From the NCBI GenBank assembly GCA_903925075.1, contig CAIYDQ010000003.1, positions 1-64,000 of the forward strand: 64,000 bases of DNA, in the 5' to 3' direction. A program made the translations under genes and the position numbers. The stretch comes from an uncultured Geobacter sp. Lineage in GTDB: Bacteria > Desulfobacterota > Desulfuromonadia > Geobacterales > Geobacteraceae. Shown piece by piece: positions 19,870 to 28,216 of this stretch. Each line of letters starts with the position of its first letter. The first letter of the stretch is position 1. The notes beneath the pieces are model-generated. The model worked only from the letters and a program-made list of their open reading frames with translations. It made no database searches and was not told the DNA's origin.

Positions 19870-20076
19870 ATGAATGTCAGGACGGCGGGGGCAATGCTGC
19901 TGCTCCCGTGCTGTAGCTGCATGTTCGCAGCCGTGCCGAAAGCCGGCGCCGATTTCTACCGCTCTCGGGACGGCAGCGGGGCCGTCTGCATTACCGACAA
20001 GCTGCAATCCGTTCCCGCCCAATACCGCGCCGGCATGCAGGTGGCCAAGGACGATGCCGGCGCGCCGACCAAATAA
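19870..20076 (+). CDS. Small secreted protein, DUF4124-like
   Basis: 68 aa: signal peptide then ADFYRSRDGSGAVCITDKLQSVPAQYRAGMQVAKDD; preceded by GAGGAGG. Confidence 0.6.
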   Translation: MNVRTAGAMLLLPCCSCMFAAVPKAGADFYRSRDGSGAVCITDKLQSVPAQYRAGMQVAKDDAGAPTK

Positions 20077-20094
20077 GGATTCTCGCCGCCGTGA

Positions 20095-20187
20095 TCAAGC
20101 TCGGGGGCTTGTCAAAGCGGCAGCGCCTCGGACGGTGGCGACCAGCGCCACCAGCAGCAGCGGGTTTTCAATCGGTAATTTAACCAC
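20095..20187 (-). CDS. Candidate 30-aa hydrophobic small protein
   Basis: GGAGGTGATC-GTG; (M)VKLPIENPLLLVALVATVRGAAALTSPRA; below the length cut-off of the ORF track. Confidence 0.3.
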   Translation of the reverse strand: MVKLPIENPLLLVALVATVRGAAALTSPRA

Positions 20188-20235
20188 GATCACCTCCGTC
20201 CTATGTGCGCCTGCGCCACGGGGTGCTGCCCCGAG

Positions 20236-22716
20236 CTAGCAAAGCTTGAACTGCCCGACCAGTTTTTGCTGGTCTTCCGCCAGCCGCGAGAGTTGCAGCG
20301 CCGAAGTCGCCGATTCCTTGGCGCTTTTGGCGGTGTCCTGGACCACCTCGTTGATGGTTCGGATGTTGTTGCTGATTTCGCCGGTGGTGGCCGTCTGTTC
20401 CTCGGCGGCCGTGGCGATCTGGTTCACCTGCAGGGTGACCGAGTTGATCTGCTGCAGGATTTCCTCCAGCGCCGTCCCTGATTTCGCCGCCTCGACCGTT
20501 CCCAGCTCCACGCTGCTGACGCCGGACTCCATCACCTTCATGGCGCCCTTTGTTTCCTGCTGAATGTCGTTGATCATCTCGCTGATCTCGCGGGTGGCGC
20601 TGCCGGTTCTTATCGCCAGCGCCCGCACTTCGTCGGCGACCACCGCGAATCCGCGCCCCTGTTCGCCGGCGCGGGCCGCCTCAATGGCGGCGTTGAGCGC
20701 GAGCAGGTTGGTCTGATCGGCGATGTCCTTGATGGTGTTGACGATTTCGCCGATCTGTTCGGATTTGCAGCCGAGTTTGCCGATGGTGACGGCGGAGTCG
20801 CGGACGTTGGCGGCGATCAGGTTCATACCCTGAACGGTGCTCTTGACCACGCCGGCGCCGGTGACGGCGGCGGCGTTGGCCTGCTGCGAGCCTGCCGCCG
20901 CCCGCGTGCAGTTGTGGGCGATTTCGTTGGAGGTCGCCGCCATCTGCTCGCTGGCCGTGGCCACCGTGGACGCCTGCCCGGCGACGCGAGTCGCCCCGGA
21001 GGCCATCTGCTCGGCCGCGCAGGAGAGCTGGCTGGAGGCCGTGGCGACCTGCTGGGTGTTCTCGGTGACCCGGGAGATCACCTCATGGAAATGAACCACG
21101 ATGTTGTTGATGCTGTTGCAGATCTCGCCGATCTCGTCGTTGCTGTCGAGTTTGATCCTTTTAGTCAGATTGCCGCCGGCGATCTCCGCGGTGACCAGCT
21201 TGGCGTGTCCGAGCGGCCTGGTTATCGAGGAGATGATGCGCAGGCTGATGCCGAGCGAGACCAGCGCCACGGTCAGCGACACCCCGATCATGACGAAGGA
21301 GAGCAGGGTGGCGTTGTCCACCGCCTGGCGGACGCCGATCAGGATCTGCTGCTGATTCTCGCCGATGCTCTTCACCTGCTCCTCGCTTCGCTGCGCCTGT
21401 TCCCGCGAGATGCCGCGCGCCGAGTCGAGCGCCTTTTGCATCGCCAGATTGCTGCGGATCACGTTCAGTTTGGTCTCCTGGATTTTCTGGATGGAGGCGC
21501 CGGCGCGGCGAATGGTTCCCGAAACCTCCGCGATGTTCTGCGCCAGCCCCTTCTGCCCGGACTTGAGCAGCAGTTTTCTCGCGGTGCCGATATTCGCCTC
21601 GATCCGCCTCTGCGTCTGCGCCAGCGACTGCGCGAGGGCGCCGACCTCGGCCTCGGTGGTGCTGAGCATGATCTGCCGGACGCCGGCGTTGAGCTCCTTC
21701 ACGTCCACGCTGATGCCGCTGCCCGCTTCCATGACGCTGCTGGCCGCGCTCTGGAAACCAAGCGAGGAGACCACGTTGCCGCGATCCTTGACGATCTGCA
21801 GTTCCAGGGTGTCTATGGTGTTGAAGATCTTGCGGCTGCTTTCCTCCAGAGGCTTCACGATCTCGCGGCTTTTGGCGGTGTACTGTTCGGTTTCCGCCTT
21901 GTCCGGGGTGCTGAGGATCTCCAGCCTGAGCGCCACCAGGCCGCCGTTCTCGGCGCCGATCTTGTTCAGGATCTCGGTTGCGACCGCTTTCACCTCCCTG
22001 ATCGCCGGATCGTCCCCCTTCTCGAATTCTATGTTTCGGGTAAGCTCCACCGTGTTTTTCAGCCGTTCCTTGAGCGGCGCGATCTTGAACTTGTTTTTCA
22101 CCAGTTCCAGGTCGCTCAGCACGATGTTGATGTCCTTCAGGCGGCTTTGCAGGGTGAGCAGCTTCTTGATGCTGCTGTTTACCTGCAGGTTGGCGGCCTG
22201 GGAGGAATTGATCGCGGCCAGCGCGTTGTTGCCCATCTGGCTGATGCTCTTGCGCATGCCCGCCACGCTTGCTTCCCCTTTCTGCAACTCCGAGTTGACG
22301 GCGGCGATCTCGCTTTTGAACAACGACATGTCCTTCAAGCGTTGGGAGGCCACCTGCACCACGGTCTTCTCGATGTCGCGCAGCACCTGAGTTTCCACCC
22401 CGCTTGAGGAAGAGCCGCCCGCCGCTATCTCCTGGTTCAGCGTCTCCATTCTCTTGATCCGGTTGGTGATGGTCTCGGACAACCGGGACACTTCGACCGG
22501 TTCGGTAGTCATCTCCAGCCGCATGAAGTCCGCCGCCACCTTTTCCACCGTTTGCTGCAGCTCAAGCATCTTCAGGTGCAAAGGCGTGGACTTGCCGGTC
22601 AGGATCTCGATGCTGGACTTCACCTTGGTTATCGAGAACAGGCCGATTCCGGCGATGACCGAGATGCCGACGATGGTCAACGCGACGTTGCCAAGCAGTT
22701 TTCCTTTGACGGTCAT
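20236..22716 (-). CDS. Methyl-accepting chemotaxis protein
   Basis: [33 protein letters not shown]; hairpin-tip [45 protein letters not shown]. Confidence 0.95.
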   Translation of the reverse strand: MTVKGKLLGNVALTIVGISVIAGIGLFSITKVKSSIEILTGKSTPLHLKMLELQQTVEKVAADFMRLEMTTEPVEVSRLSETITNRIKRMETLNQEIAAGGSSSSGVETQVLRDIEKTVVQVASQRLKDMSLFKSEIAAVNSELQKGEASVAGMRKSISQMGNNALAAINSSQAANLQVNSSIKKLLTLQSRLKDINIVLSDLELVKNKFKIAPLKERLKNTVELTRNIEFEKGDDPAIREVKAVATEILNKIGAENGGLVALRLEILSTPDKAETEQYTAKSREIVKPLEESSRKIFNTIDTLELQIVKDRGNVVSSLGFQSAASSVMEAGSGISVDVKELNAGVRQIMLSTTEAEVGALAQSLAQTQRRIEANIGTARKLLLKSGQKGLAQNIAEVSGTIRRAGASIQKIQETKLNVIRSNLAMQKALDSARGISREQAQRSEEQVKSIGENQQQILIGVRQAVDNATLLSFVMIGVSLTVALVSLGISLRIISSITRPLGHAKLVTAEIAGGNLTKRIKLDSNDEIGEICNSINNIVVHFHEVISRVTENTQQVATASSQLSCAAEQMASGATRVAGQASTVATASEQMAATSNEIAHNCTRAAAGSQQANAAAVTGAGVVKSTVQGMNLIAANVRDSAVTIGKLGCKSEQIGEIVNTIKDIADQTNLLALNAAIEAARAGEQGRGFAVVADEVRALAIRTGSATREISEMINDIQQETKGAMKVMESGVSSVELGTVEAAKSGTALEEILQQINSVTLQVNQIATAAEEQTATTGEISNNIRTINEVVQDTAKSAKESATSALQLSRLAEDQQKLVGQFKLC

Positions 22717-22860
22717 GTGAATGCTCCTCGCGGCTAAAGCCGCTGTCATCGTCGCCGGCATACTGCGCACGGCCAAACGCCTGCGGGCATGGTGGCCGTT
22801 TCGGCCGCATCGGCTTGATGGAACGCGCGGACCCCGTGGCAGAGGCCCGCGCCAGATGCG

Positions 22861-22950
22861 TCATCTCTGGATGGATTTAGCGTGATCCGCCGCCTGTCCT
22901 GCCGTCGAGCCGATCGGCAGCATGCCGACAAGGAATACGACGCTTTTCAT
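22861..22950 (-). CDS. Candidate 29-aa small protein with signal-peptide-like N-terminus
   Basis: GGAGGATTGCC-ATG; MKSVVFLVGMLPIGSTAGQAADHAKSIQR; below the length cut-off of the ORF track. Confidence 0.3.
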   Translation of the reverse strand: MKSVVFLVGMLPIGSTAGQAADHAKSIQR

Positions 22951-23202
22951 GGCAATCCTCCTTTTCCCTTCAATGTCGGCTTTTCGGCTGGGCTGATCCT
23001 TAAGTCGCGAGGCGTCCGATCCCTTGTCTGTCCGTGTCATGAGCCTGTCATTGTGGTTGGCTCATTTGCACAGCTTTAAATAGTACCTGTTAAGTTTTTG
23101 GTGGCAAGTGAGGTGACGCGACAAAGGGGAGGCAAATGAGTTGCGGGAGGAGGCTTGATTTGTTGCCGTTTGGGGAGCTGGGTGCGGACGGGGTAAGGCG
23201 GC

Positions 23203-23326
23203 GGCTAGCTCCTCCCCCCGGCGGGGGGAGGTTGGGAGGGGGGAAGAACTGCCGTTAAGTTGCAGGATCGGCGTGAATCAAAAGCCCCCTCCCCCTTGAT
23301 GGGGGGAGGGTTGGGGAGAGGGTGAA
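23203..23326. repeat. Pair of C-rich/G-rich palindromic repeats
   Basis: CTCCTCCCCCCGGCGGGGGGAGGTTGGGAGGGGGG and CCCCCTCCCCCTTGATGGGGGGAGGGTTGGGGAGAGGG in the MCP-ilvE intergenic region. Confidence 0.75.
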
Positions 23327-23459
23327 AAGCCCGCGAGAGCTCCCTGCTTGCCGGGTGCTACTCCGGCGGTGGCAACTGAAGCGGGTGCCATGGACGCCGG
23401 AGCATCCATGGCCGCGTGCGATTAAAACAGTCGAAGCATTTGTGTTGCCAGCCCTCTAT

Positions 23460-24529
23460 TTAATGGTCCTGATCCATCCGAAGGTGTCGGCGATCTTGCC
23501 GGTTTGGATGCCGGTCAAGGTGTCGTACAGCGTCTGGGTATGCTTGCCGACGCCGCCGCCGTTGACTTCCACGCACTCGTTGGCGTAGCACAGGTTGCCG
23601 ACCGGCGTGACGACCGCGGCGGTGCCGCTGCCGAAGGCCTCGGTGATCTTGCCGCTGCGCAGGTCGTTCATCAGGTCGTTGACGTCGATGCGCCGCTCTT
23701 CGACGGTTAGATTCAGCGAGCGGGCCAGCGTGATCACCGAATCCCGCGTCACCCCGTGCAGGATGGTCCCTTCCAGGGGAGCCGTGACGATCCGGTCGCC
23801 GTAGGCGAAGAACATGTTCATGGCCCCCACCTCCTCGATGTAGCGCCTATGGACGCCGTCCAGCCAGAGCACCTGATCGAAGCCTTTTTTCTTGGCCTCC
23901 AGTCCCGCCTTGAGCGAGCTTGCATAGTTGCCGCCGGTTTTGGCCTCGCCGGTGCCGCCGGGGGTGGCCCGCACGTACTTGTCTTCCACCATGATCCGGA
24001 TCGGCTTGAAACCCTGCGGATAGTAAGCGCCCACCGGCGACAGGATCACGTAGAAATAGTAATGGTCGGAGGGCTTGATCCCCACCACCGGCTCGACGGC
24101 GATCATGGTCGGCCGAATGTACAGGGAAGTCCCTTCCGCGCCGGGAACCCAGTCGCGCTCCAGGGCCACCAGTTGCTCGATCCCCTGCAAAAACAGCTCC
24201 TCGGGGATCTCCGGCATGCAGAGCCTCTCGGCGGAGTGGTTGAAACGACGGGCGTTCATCTCGGGGCGGAAGAGCGCGATGGTGCCGTCCTGCCATTTAT
24301 AGGCCTTCAGCCCCTCGAAGATCTCCTGGGCGTAGTGGAGCACGAGTGCCGCCGGGTCGAGCAGGAACGGCTCGTTCTTCTTGATGCGGGCGTCCACCCA
24401 CCCCTGATCCAGCTTCCATTCGACCAACAGCATGCGGTCGGTGAAGATTTTCCCGAAGCCAAGCTGCGACTCGTCGGTGAACTTGGTTTTTTTCTCCGCA
24501 TCGCTCAAAGGAACTATCCGTATCTCCAT
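23460..24529 (-). CDS. ilvE: Branched-chain amino acid aminotransferase
   Basis: 357 aa: LHYAQEIFEGLKAYKWQDGTIALFRPEMNARRFNHSAERLCMP; GGNYASSLKAGLEAKKKGFDQVLWLDGVHRRYIEEVGAMNMFF. Confidence 0.95.
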
Positions 24530-24669
24530 GTGGCTGAACCTCCCGGTATTTCGGCGCCTAAGCGTCGCTTTTTGTTAGATCTTTTCGTTTATCACATTCG
24601 CCAGCGACGGGCAAGCAATTTAACCCCCCGAGCCGGCTGCCGCGGCAATCGGAAAAATTGCTTGACCTA

Positions 24670-24726
24670 TTGATTTTTGCGCAACCGCTTGCTATATTGT
24701 TAGCACTCAGAGGAGTGGAGTGCCAA
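24670..24726 (+). promoter_or_regulatory. rpoH promoter with CIRCE operator (HrcA site)
   Basis: TTGATT (24670-24675)-17-TATATT (24693-24698); CIRCE 24700-24726 TTAGCACTC-N9-GAGTGCCAA (consensus TTAGCACTC-N9-GAGTGCTAA, one mismatch). Confidence 0.88.
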
Positions 24727-24767
24727 CGAGGTTGGCGGAGAAAACAAGAGCGAAGGGAGAAGCAACC

Positions 24768-25622
24768 GTGAATTATACGATGCCGGTACCCATAGACAGT
24801 CTTACCATGTACCTTTCGGAAATCAGCCGTTTCCCGTTGCTGACCGCCGACGAGGAGCACGACTTGGCGTCCAGATTACGCAGAGACGGCGACCTGCAGG
24901 CTGCCCACACCCTGATAACGGCGAACCTGCGTTTCGTGGTGAAGGTTGCGGGGGAGTACCGTTCCTACGGCATAAAGATGCTCGACCTGATCCAGGAAGG
25001 GAACATCGGGTTGATGATGGCGGTGCGCAAATTCGACCCGGCCAAAGGCGTGCGTCTGATTTCCTACGCGGTCTGGTGGATCAGGGCCTATATCCAGAAC
25101 CACATCATCTCCGCCTGGAGCCTGTTGAAGATCGGCACCACCCAGGCGCAGAGGAAGCTCTTTTTCAAGTTGAGCCAGGCGAAGCAGGCGATCGTCAGCA
25201 TGACCGGAGAGGGCGATTTGCATGCGGCCGCCCTTTCGCTGGGGGTTAAGGACGCGGAGGCGCAAGAGATGGAGCAGCGCCTGCGCGGGGAGCTGTCGCT
25301 GGACGTCTCCGTGATCGAGGGGGAGGGAGGCACCTTCCTGGAAAGCCTGCCGGACCTGCGCCAGAACCAGGAGGAACTGCTCGCCGACCGTCAGGAAAAT
25401 GCGATTTTGGAGCAGGGTGTGGCCTCGGCGCTGGAGTGCCTGAACGAGAAAGAGCGTTTCGTGATCGAGCAAAGGGTGACCGCCGAGCAGCCGATGACTC
25501 TGCAGGAGATCGCCGATCATTTCTCGCTCTCCAGGGAGCGGGTGCGTCAGATCGAGGACGGCGCGCTGAAGAAGATGAAACGCCTGCTTGCGCCCTTGGT
25601 CCTTTCCAGGGAAAGCGCCTGA
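24768..25622 (+). CDS. rpoH: Heat-shock sigma factor sigma-32
   Basis: Likely GTG start with SD; VNYTMPVPIDSLTMYLSEISRFPLLTADEEHDLA; RFVVKVAGEYRSYGIKMLDLIQEGNIGLMMAVRKFDPAKGVRLISYAVWWIRAYIQNHII; C-terminal HTH. Confidence 0.95.
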   Translation: MNYTMPVPIDSLTMYLSEISRFPLLTADEEHDLASRLRRDGDLQAAHTLITANLRFVVKVAGEYRSYGIKMLDLIQEGNIGLMMAVRKFDPAKGVRLISYAVWWIRAYIQNHIISAWSLLKIGTTQAQRKLFFKLSQAKQAIVSMTGEGDLHAAALSLGVKDAEAQEMEQRLRGELSLDVSVIEGEGGTFLESLPDLRQNQEELLADRQENAILEQGVASALECLNEKERFVIEQRVTAEQPMTLQEIADHFSLSRERVRQIEDGALKKMKRLLAPLVLSRESA

Positions 25623-25655
25623 CAGGTTAGGCTCACACATCGCTTGACGAATACC

Positions 25656-25689
25656 AAAAGGGATGCTCTCAACGGAGTGTCCCTTTTTT
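25656..25689 (+). terminator. Rho-independent terminator after rpoH
   Basis: AAAAGGGATGCTCTCAACGGAGTGTCCCTTTTTT. Confidence 0.75.
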
Positions 25690-25950
25690 CGTGTGCCTGG
25701 TGAATCCTCTTAGCAAAAGTAATTTCCCCAAGGCCTGATCTCCTCTCCTGCAAAATTTATCTTTCACCCGCAGCGCAATGGGAGTATTGTATAACGACGT
25801 TTTGTCGCTGCCTTGTTGCCGTTATCGATCTGTCCGTGAAAAACCAAATTCCACTCAAGTGCCTTACGTTCCGCCGAGGCGCCATAACGGTTGCTGTCTC
25901 GTGCGTAACTGATGAGGCTTTACGCTCACACCCACAAAAGGAGAAGAAAA

Positions 25951-26400
25951 ATGAAAAATGTCGCTCTCTTGCTGCTAGCTGCGGTTCTTTGCCTATGGTC
26001 GATCAATGTATGGGCGGGTGACCGAGAGATTGCCGTGGAAATGGTGAAGCAGGCTGTGGCTTATAAAAAGGCAAACGGCACGGAAAAGCTGATCGATGAA
26101 GCAAACAACGTGAATGGCCAGTTCGTCAAAGGTCCACTCTACGTCATTTTGTTCACCCAAGACGGGGTGATGTTGGCTCAGCCCTTCAACTCAAACCTTG
26201 TCGGCCAGTCGCTGATAAACATCCGCGACCCGAATGGCAAGTACATGACCAAAGAGATGGTGGAGTTGGCCAAAACCAAGGGATCGGGTTGGGTTGATTA
26301 CGTGTTTAAAAACCCTAAAACCAACGAGATGTCTCCCAAATCCACCTACGTCGAACTTGCCGACGAGGTCGTCGTCGGGTGCGGTATTTACAAGAAATAG
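25951..26400 (+). CDS. Stand-alone periplasmic single-Cache-domain protein
   Basis: Signal peptide MKNVALLLLAAVLCLWSINVWA; KGPLYVILFTQDGVMLAQPFNSNLVGQSLINIRDPNGKYMTKEMVELAKTKGSGWVDYVFKNPKT. Confidence 0.85.
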   Translation: MKNVALLLLAAVLCLWSINVWAGDREIAVEMVKQAVAYKKANGTEKLIDEANNVNGQFVKGPLYVILFTQDGVMLAQPFNSNLVGQSLINIRDPNGKYMTKEMVELAKTKGSGWVDYVFKNPKTNEMSPKSTYVELADEVVVGCGIYKK

Positions 26401-26497
26401 CCAAGGAAGGGGAGCGTCGGTAAGAGCCGTTAATATTCTTCGAGCGGCAGCAGCGACAAACCTGAAAGGTGCATAGGGGGAAAGAAATAGAAATTGT

Positions 26498-26527
26498 TTG
26501 TTTTAGTGTCCTTGTCACTGCTATAAT
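26498..26527 (+). promoter_or_regulatory. Sigma70-type promoter upstream of Cys-rich-tail ORF
   Basis: TTGTTT (26498-26503)-18-TATAAT (26522-26527). Confidence 0.5.
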
Positions 26528-26596
26528 GGGCTTATGGTTGCTTAATTAAATAAAGCACACCTAAGTTTTGTCGGTGAAGGTGACAAGGAGTATCCA

Positions 26597-27001
26597 ATGG
26601 AAAAGAAAAATATAGAGTTGGGCCAGGTGTCGGATGCATCATGGTTGATCGCTCTGTGGAAATATATACATGGGGGTGACCCTGCGTCATCCGATCAAAT
26701 TGTCGCGGCAAACATAGTTGCCTCCATGGCGAAGTATCTCCAAGGCGAACCGGGGACAACCCCATCAGCCACCCTGCAAAGTCGATTTAGGGAAACCGAA
26801 GGGTTAGTGACAGTAACACGCCGCGCTCTTTCACAAGACCCTCCCGACATTTCGGTGAAAGTCACACAAGCATTACAAGCCAGCATGCCCTCCGGGTGGC
26901 ATTACTGCGAGTACGAAGAGATATGCATAGGGACCGGCCATAAAAAGGTTTGCCATCAGGTGTGCGTACAGCGAGTACCGAGTGGGACTCAGTGCCAGTA
27001 G
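26597..27001 (+). CDS. Hypothetical protein with Cys-rich C-terminal tail
   Basis: 134 aa; SD AAGGAG; ends GWHYCEYEEICIGTGHKKVCHQVCVQRVPSGTQCQ; no family recognised; own promoter and terminator. Confidence 0.7.
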   Translation: MEKKNIELGQVSDASWLIALWKYIHGGDPASSDQIVAANIVASMAKYLQGEPGTTPSATLQSRFRETEGLVTVTRRALSQDPPDISVKVTQALQASMPSGWHYCEYEEICIGTGHKKVCHQVCVQRVPSGTQCQ

Positions 27002-27032
27002 CATCGGAACGTATTTGAGACATTGGACGCGG

Positions 27033-27055
27033 AAAGGGCCGGAAACGGCCCTTTC
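27033..27055 (+). terminator. Rho-independent terminator
   Basis: AAAGGGCCGGAAACGGCCCTTTCTT. Confidence 0.75.
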
Positions 27056-27397
27056 TTGCGTATAGGCACCAAGCATCGATGAGTGGGGGGCTTGCTTGGC
27101 TTGGCGGAGAGGAGAGGAAAACTCGATCTTGTCGGCGACAACCTGTAAAGTTATCAGTTTATCAATGCCTGTCACTGTCCGGCCCACGGCGACGGGGAAA
27201 ATCAACCATTGACTAAAAAACGAAACCTGTGACAGAGTAATCTCCACGCCTCGCGACTACCAGGTCGCAATCCCCGGAGAGCTGGTCGTAATCTCAGCGG
27301 ACGGCAGTCTGCAGTCCCCTCAGGTCAACCTGTCGCAGTCGTCGGTATCGGTATAAGCTTCAATGGCGGAGGAAATCCGCTGATTTAAGGAGATGTT

Positions 27398-28216
27398 GTG
27401 CCTGCATCCATTAGCCGGAAAACGATAGGCCGTTATCTCGGCTGCTTACTGCTTTTGCTGTGCACTCTCGGCAGTGCGGTTGCGGCTGGGCCGGACTGTT
27501 CGCGCCCCTTGACTCTTGCGCTGCACGAGCACGGCCTGCTCTATTCCGCCGAGACCAATACCGGCATCGACAAGGATTTCGCCGACGAACTGATCCGCCG
27601 CAGCGGCTGCAAGGTCAAGGTCAACGTGATGCCGCGCGCCCGCATTTGGCAACTGATCGAGTCCGGCGCGCTCGATTTCAGCCTGTCCGGCATCGCCGAT
27701 GCCGAGCGCAACCGCTTCGCCTCCTTCGCCTGGTACCTCAGTAACAAGTACTATCTGCTGGTCCGCAAGGATGCCAATGTTAAAAGTCTGGCCGATGTAG
27801 AGCGCAGCGATCGTTTTCAGCTAGGCGTAATCCGCAGCTTCCGTTACAGCGAATCCGCGAACCGGCTGGTGGACAAGTTGGATGCCGCCAGCCGCGTCAG
27901 CCAGGCCAATGGCCTTGCACCTTTGTATCAGACTCTGTTGCGCAACCGCATCCAAGGCATGATTATCGAGCCTTTCGACACCCCGGTTCTGGTGGAAAAA
28001 AAACTCCGCGTTCTGACCAACCTTATCGAGTTTAACGATCCGGCCGTGCCGCATGGCCTCATCATGTCCAGGAAATCCCTGACGACCGTGGAACAGAAAA
28101 AATGGCGGGACCTGGTAAACGCCATGCGCTCCGATGGAACGGTACACCGCATTTTCGAGAAATATTTCAACCCCGAGATCGCCGAGGCCATGACCAACTT
28201 TCAGGCTCCTCAGTGA
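27398..28216 (+). CDS. Periplasmic substrate-binding protein (SBP family 3)
   Basis: Signal peptide; LTLALHEHGLLYSAETNTGIDKDFADELIRRSGCKVKVNVMPRARIWQLIESGALDFSLSGI. Confidence 0.82.
   Translation: MPASISRKTIGRYLGCLLLLLCTLGSAVAAGPDCSRPLTLALHEHGLLYSAETNTGIDKDFADELIRRSGCKVKVNVMPRARIWQLIESGALDFSLSGIADAERNRFASFAWYLSNKYYLLVRKDANVKSLADVERSDRFQLGVIRSFRYSESANRLVDKLDAASRVSQANGLAPLYQTLLRNRIQGMIIEPFDTPVLVEKKLRVLTNLIEFNDPAVPHGLIMSRKSLTTVEQKKWRDLVNAMRSDGTVHRIFEKYFNPEIAEAMTNFQAPQ

Noticed and set aside
24720-24767. Track start ATG of rpoH at 24720
   Set aside because: Lies in the CIRCE right arm; the SD-preceded GTG at 24768 fits better.
25765-25950. Possible riboswitch (c-di-GMP GEMM class) upstream of the Cache protein
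   Set aside because: Looked for conserved GEMM elements here and in other leaders; none recognised by eye. A covariance-model search would be needed.
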